Shown: positions 59,617 through 64,000 of the stretch, one piece after another
How the letters are laid out: each line of letters opens with the position of its first letter
How positions within the stretch are numbered: position 1 is the first letter of the stretch
NCBI RefSeq assembly: GCF_001039355.2
Contig: NW_019774770.1
Span: 62,001 to 126,000 of the forward strand
Direction: 5' to 3'
From: Lingula anatina
Taxonomy: Eukaryota > Brachiopoda > Lingulata > Lingulida > Lingulidae
DNA length: 64,000 nucleotides
Position numbers and translations under genes: made by a program
The notes under the pieces: model-generated
The model's database searches: none
Told to the model about the DNA's origin: nothing
The model's input: only the letters and a program-made list of their open reading frames with translations

Positions 59617-61414
59617 GATTTATTCTCAATTGCTTCTTTCTTGAACATAAAGCTATATGGTAGATTTAAGAGCTTTAATTCTGAGTAATAAAATAATGTT
59701 TACTATCAGATAAGCCTACAGACTTTAATTTTTTCCCATCTTATAGGACAATTAAATTTTTCAAAACACTTCAGAGACTTTACCTTCAGTATGGGCTATA
59801 GGAGTTTTACGTGTGCTGGGTTTAGTGGGAAGGACCTCGTAGGGAGCCGCTGGAGAACCACCTCTTGCTGCCACCTGCAGGCTGCCTACAATATGCAGGA
59901 GGCGTAATGTATATCAATTATGATATTTCAAAGTGAAGTACATGTCAACTCACAATACATTTTTCATATACCAGTATTTTCAAAACTACAAGATGTCTTA
60001 AAACTGTTACATTGTTTCTGAATAAAACACACTAGGTGTTACATTGTTTAATACTTTTACTTTTACTTTTATTAATATAAGTATCTCTGACCAAAACAAT
60101 TTTTATAATAGAATAATACATCAGTTGATTCTGTATGGCCCAAGGAGTCATGACACTTTACACTTGAAATCTTATCAGTCAAGAAGACACACGTCAAATA
60201 AGTATCAACAATTATATCTATACAACATGTTTGTGTTTGTTCAGCTGACATCGATGATAAACTACTGCAAGGAATAACCTGACAACAACAAGTGTGCATT
60301 GCTTGGCTACCTCGGCCATAAAACATCACTATATATCTCAAAGCCTGTAGCCATAAAAATATGCTGGTGGTGGGAATAATTACTTTATATTTATTCATGA
60401 TAGTAAAATATGGATGGTAAGATTGGCAGAATCTAGGCCAACAGAGGTAGGCCTATTTAGCCTAGGAAATAATGTCAAATAAGACACTTACAGATCAAAA
60501 CTGTTCATTAGCTTGGTAGTTGGATCATATATGATTATTTTAAAACACTAAGTGAAATTTAAAATATTTCAGCTTGTGTTTTATAATTATCATATATAAG
60601 ACACAGGCTGTTATCCTCGTTTTTTTTATGCAACATTTTGGGCATAGGGGACATATTTTTGTATCAACCTATCAAACCATAGCAGATTTGTGAGTGATAA
60701 CCCTTTTCTGACTTAAATTAGATTTATCATCTTTAAAACATTCACTGAAAAAACAAAATGAAAAAAAAAAGAAAAAAAAAAAAGAAAGGAAATACATACA
60801 AATACACATATATGTACAAAAAGACACCAGGTTTTCAACTTACCAATACACTTTGCATCTGTTGTGCTGGTACAAGACTGTGCCTTCAGTCCACTGCACT
60901 GAGAGCACGGAGTACAGGCACCTGTGTGCTTCTTGTCTGCATAAAACCCTGGGGGACAGGGCCGACACGGGGTCTCATCCTTAGGGTCACAGGGTAGAAG
61001 AAGACCAGTGCCTGGGGGACAGTGGAAGTGAGGGCTACACTGGTGACGCAGGGTGCGTTTTGTCTTTGCCTAGGAATGGATGGATGGCAGTTTTAGTAGA
61101 GGAATGTCCTTCATACATATCTTAAAATAACTTAACTCAGAAATTATAACATTACTCTGACAACATGTGTTTTCATGATTATGCAGAGATTCCCAATAAC
61201 TTTACACAACAAAATACTGTTTAGATATTCAAAATCCTTCAATTTATGAAATGTGTTGTTTATTACCTTGTAATGGAGTTATGGAGCATGGATGCATTAA
61301 TTTCTGAAATTGCATTCAAGTTACCTGTGCCGTCTCTTCTAGGCTAGCAGCCAGCACAAAATTCACACACACAGCAAGCACTAGGCTGGCTACAGCTACT
61401 TGAACACTGATCAT
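55339..61414 (-). CDS. TNFR-type receptor with ZU5, UPA and death domains
   Basis: Predicted type I membrane receptor, 903 residues. Coding exons in transcript order: 61325-61414, 60844-61069, 59784-59885, 59195-59361, 57118-58515, 56722-56874, 56085-56372, 55725-55864, 55339-55486; frame is kept throughout. Residues 1-23 are a signal peptide (VASLVLAVCVNFVLA core). Residues 40-105 hold ten cysteines in a TNF-receptor pattern (CRPCPPGFYADKK, then CTPCSQC and DAKC). A short Pro/Thr-rich stalk precedes the membrane segment (about 157-179, IIIVVVIGVLVIVFFIACCV). A long Ser/Lys-rich linker leads to ZU5 (about 471-600; GGQLVREGSAVELHIPRGAV), UPA (about 620-780) and a C-terminal death domain (about 800-900; LLRNWRQKQG). 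The tail layout is that of UNC5 and UNC5CL, but UNC5 has Ig and thrombospondin ectodomains. Ligand and pathway are unknown; apoptotic or NF-kappaB signalling is inferred. The exon 7 donor is weak (GTTTTC). Confidence 0.9.
59535..59616. repeat. (TA)n microsatellite in the receptor gene
   Basis: About 40 TA units in the intron between the stalk exon and the transmembrane exon. Confidence 0.97.
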
Positions 61415-64000
61415 TTTTCCATGGGTTCACATTACCTTCAGAGAGAAAAATAAAATACAAATTCAAAAATTTAATAAAAAATTGTGGAAAAAATGTACAG
61501 ATTTTTTCAGCTTTAATTCTCTTAGGATTCTGAAGAATAGATATGCTAGAGTAAAGTAATGATATTTACTAGACAACATTTTCCCAATAAAATGTCCTTG
61601 TTTCAGTACCAGATTTTCAGACAATCATTTATTTATGTGTGTATGCTTGTTACAACACTCCATCCTAATAATACATCAGAGCCTAAGCAGAAACTTCATT
61701 TCAGCCTTATCACTATACTGCTTTATCAAATGAGTCAAAACCTCCAGTAAACTTTTTACCATATCTCCTTCCTTTCAGGTAATGTAAATACAATTACTAT
61801 AGGCAACCAATGTACAGATCGCTAACCCTAATCTATCATTGTTTCCTGTCACAGTGTGCAAAGAGCAATTTTCAATGAATAATAAAGAGCTTGTTAGGTA
61901 TATCATTTGGTTCCCTTGTTTTCTGTTGTGAAACATGACTGCAAAGAAAATGTTTAATCTTTTCCCCATTCAGAGCAATTTCAGATGAAAAGAACCACTC
62001 TGGGATTAATCCAATGCAATCGAAACTGAAAAATTTCCCCAATAATAATCCATTACTTTAACCCAATGCAATCATCAGCTGTGCATCGCTGACATGAAAC
62101 ATTGTGATACTGGATCAATTTTCTCCACGTTAAGATGACTTCATTCTGATAAACCTGCTTGCCTAATCACCTTTCAATAACAATGTCCTGCCAAGTAGAA
62201 AGAAATGGCCATCCTTAGGGCAAAGCACCTAGGGTGTATCACACCATCTCCAGATTAAACCATCCATAATGAATATAACTGTCTCCAAAACCATTACACT
62301 GACAACAGCTGTGTACAAGTAGTGCACGGTATGAACAGAGATTTATTCAACTATTGAGTGAACATGTGGGCGGGAGCATGTGCCCGGACATTCCAATTTG
62401 TGTTGATATTTGGACAGACTGATAAAGTGTCGGCAAATATATTACTGCATGAGCTGATAAAATGGGCAGAATTGGATAGGGATGTTATTTTGAGCAGTTT
62501 TAAAATGAATGTTTTTACCCCACTGGAATACATTGAACTGAACCATTGGGTTGAATAGAAAGCTCCCATCCTGTCAGGTCTTTAATTTCCAATAATGAAT
62601 TATGAATAAGCTATGGATGAAAACATCTTCAGATCTCTTTGTGTCAGCTTTAAGGCTAAGTATTGATTTAACAAAGATATGTTGTTAAAAATCCAACTCT
62701 ACAATTCTCTCATTATTTTTTGTCCTGAAATCACACACATGGCTGTTTCAGGTTACAGGTACCTTGAAAAGATATTCTACAGGTATGTTGTACACGTCCC
62801 AAGATTATATATAGCACAAACCTGCCTGCTTTTAAAGTTCATTCATTCCTCCTTGTCCTTAAACCACGTATGTCTAGTATAAGCAGAAACCAGGTGAATG
62901 TATGGCTTTTTGCTGTGGTATAAGAATACTTACTTCTTACTTGTTCCTAATAAATAAACAAATTGCACATTGGCTGTCAGCTGATCTATTGTAGCATTAA
63001 CATGACTCTTTACAGACAGTCGCTACACTGTTTGCTATTATGTCACTCATATTAATCTCATGTGGCTATAAGGTGGACACAGGGACCAACAGTAGTCCAT
63101 TGGTCATTATATGGATGAGTGGCATTTAATGAGTCAGCTAATGTCACCACCTGAACACATAAACAGAGGTAGAGAACAATGGCAGATGACTCACTTAGCA
63201 TTGTGGACACTATTCTACCTGTGATTTAGAGTGGCAAAAGGTTTACCTTATATATCAGGACTTGTGGTCAACTTTTTTATATGGGTAGCAGCTTAAGTTT
63301 ACCTTGTACTGAGGCTTGTGGTAAAGTTTTATACAGACAGCAGCTTCAGTACCAGGCATAGAGTAGTTTTTTGATACAGCACATTTCTGATGAGATTTTC
63401 AGTTTGGTAATATGTCTCAATTTAATACTGAAATCTAGTATCTGTGACTTTGAGTGCCAACAACTTTATCTGTGACTATGCAGGCTTTATACAGAAGTGT
63501 AGTAGCTTAAAAAACAGGGCAAAGGATGGTTTAACTTTGACTTGGTATCTTTATGAGATATTGATTCAGTAAGATGTTTTCAATACTAAGTTCGTATTTT
63601 TTTGCCTCCATGCCATTCATTGCATGTGGGCATCACATGATCTGTTGCTTCAATGTTTGGCCTTTGTGACATTTTTAATATATATTCCCCACAAAAATGA
63701 AAAAATTGTAAGGAAGTTGATACAGAAAAAAGGGCTCACAAAATTTCATATCACCCCACAGCAAAAGGTGAGATCGCATCTGGAGCAAATTAACAATATG
63801 TATATAAACCACATAATACATATGCGCCAAACTGATATCACAGTACATATCTGCAGGAGTCCCATTATTTCTGTGGCATGGCAAGCTCCTGGTTAACCTT
63901 GTGCACATATTTATACACACACTCTCTCTCTGGCACCTTGGCATTTAGAAAGGTTCAAAACAGTTATAGTAAACAAGCCAGTCATTTTCATATAAATCAT
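61415..64000. other. Upstream region of the receptor gene, no gene seen
   Basis: A probable acceptor (TTTTTCTCTCTGAAG on the gene strand, near 61438) just before the start codon implies an untranslated exon further upstream, but I cannot place it. No other coding sequence, RNA gene or repeat is evident. Confidence 0.45.

Noticed and set aside
1-64000. tRNA, rRNA or other structural RNA genes
   Set aside because: Looked for B-box type motifs and cloverleaf-like segments by eye and found none; a covariance-model scan would be needed to be sure.

Overview
The window is AT-rich animal nuclear DNA. Its genes are split by many introns and lie far apart, introns and intergenic DNA carry many microsatellites, and small DNA-transposon relics are scattered through it. 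The proteins (a KLF2/4-type factor, LMBRD2, Pol III subunit RPC9, an SLC26 anion transporter and a receptor with TNFR, ZU5 and death domains) point to a bilaterian invertebrate. Two near-identical stretches that differ mainly in microsatellite length and small indels, each ending at a single N, suggest a highly heterozygous, probably marine, genome with imperfectly merged haplotypes. I cannot name the phylum with confidence; lophotrochozoan or invertebrate deuterostome are both possible.

Layout: 1-8.7 kb has no convincing gene and contains an assembly echo (1-258 repeats 2184-2441). A two-exon KLF2/4-like gene (+) lies at 9.3-11.1 kb behind a TATA/MEF2-type promoter, with its 3' UTR running to about 12.5 kb. 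After a gene-poor stretch with a hAT-like foldback element (15.5-16.1 kb) and a cluster of MEF2-type sites (16.4-16.55 kb) comes LMBRD2 (-), 13 coding exons at 17.6-24.6 kb. It is head to head with the RPC9/CRCP gene (+, 26.9-27.7 kb) across a probable shared promoter near 25.2 kb. Just downstream of RPC9, in what looks like its 3' UTR, is an unrecognised 42-residue open frame encoding a single-pass membrane peptide. The SLC26 transporter gene (+, 18 coding exons) fills 32.4-44.8 kb; a 1.85 kb block containing its second coding exon is present twice. From 45.4 to 53.5 kb is an island of mobile and tandem repeats: a broken P-element/THAP9-like transposase, a 144-bp minisatellite carrying nuclear-receptor-type AGGTCA sites, a 210-bp tandem repeat, a foldback palindrome, and inverted copies of one repeat family near both edges. 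The last gene (-, 9 coding exons, 55.3-61.4 kb) encodes a receptor that joins a TNFR-type ectodomain to a ZU5-UPA-death cytoplasmic tail of the UNC5 type.

The genes do not form a pathway. The most interesting items are the TNFR/ZU5/death receptor, the micropeptide frame behind RPC9, the duplicated KLF promoter module (which suggests an old MEF2-to-KLF link), the minisatellite of nuclear receptor sites, and the duplicated SLC26 exon, which may be an assembly artefact. Exon boundaries were placed by eye from splice consensus, reading-frame continuity and family similarity; all five multi-exon models keep frame from start to stop.
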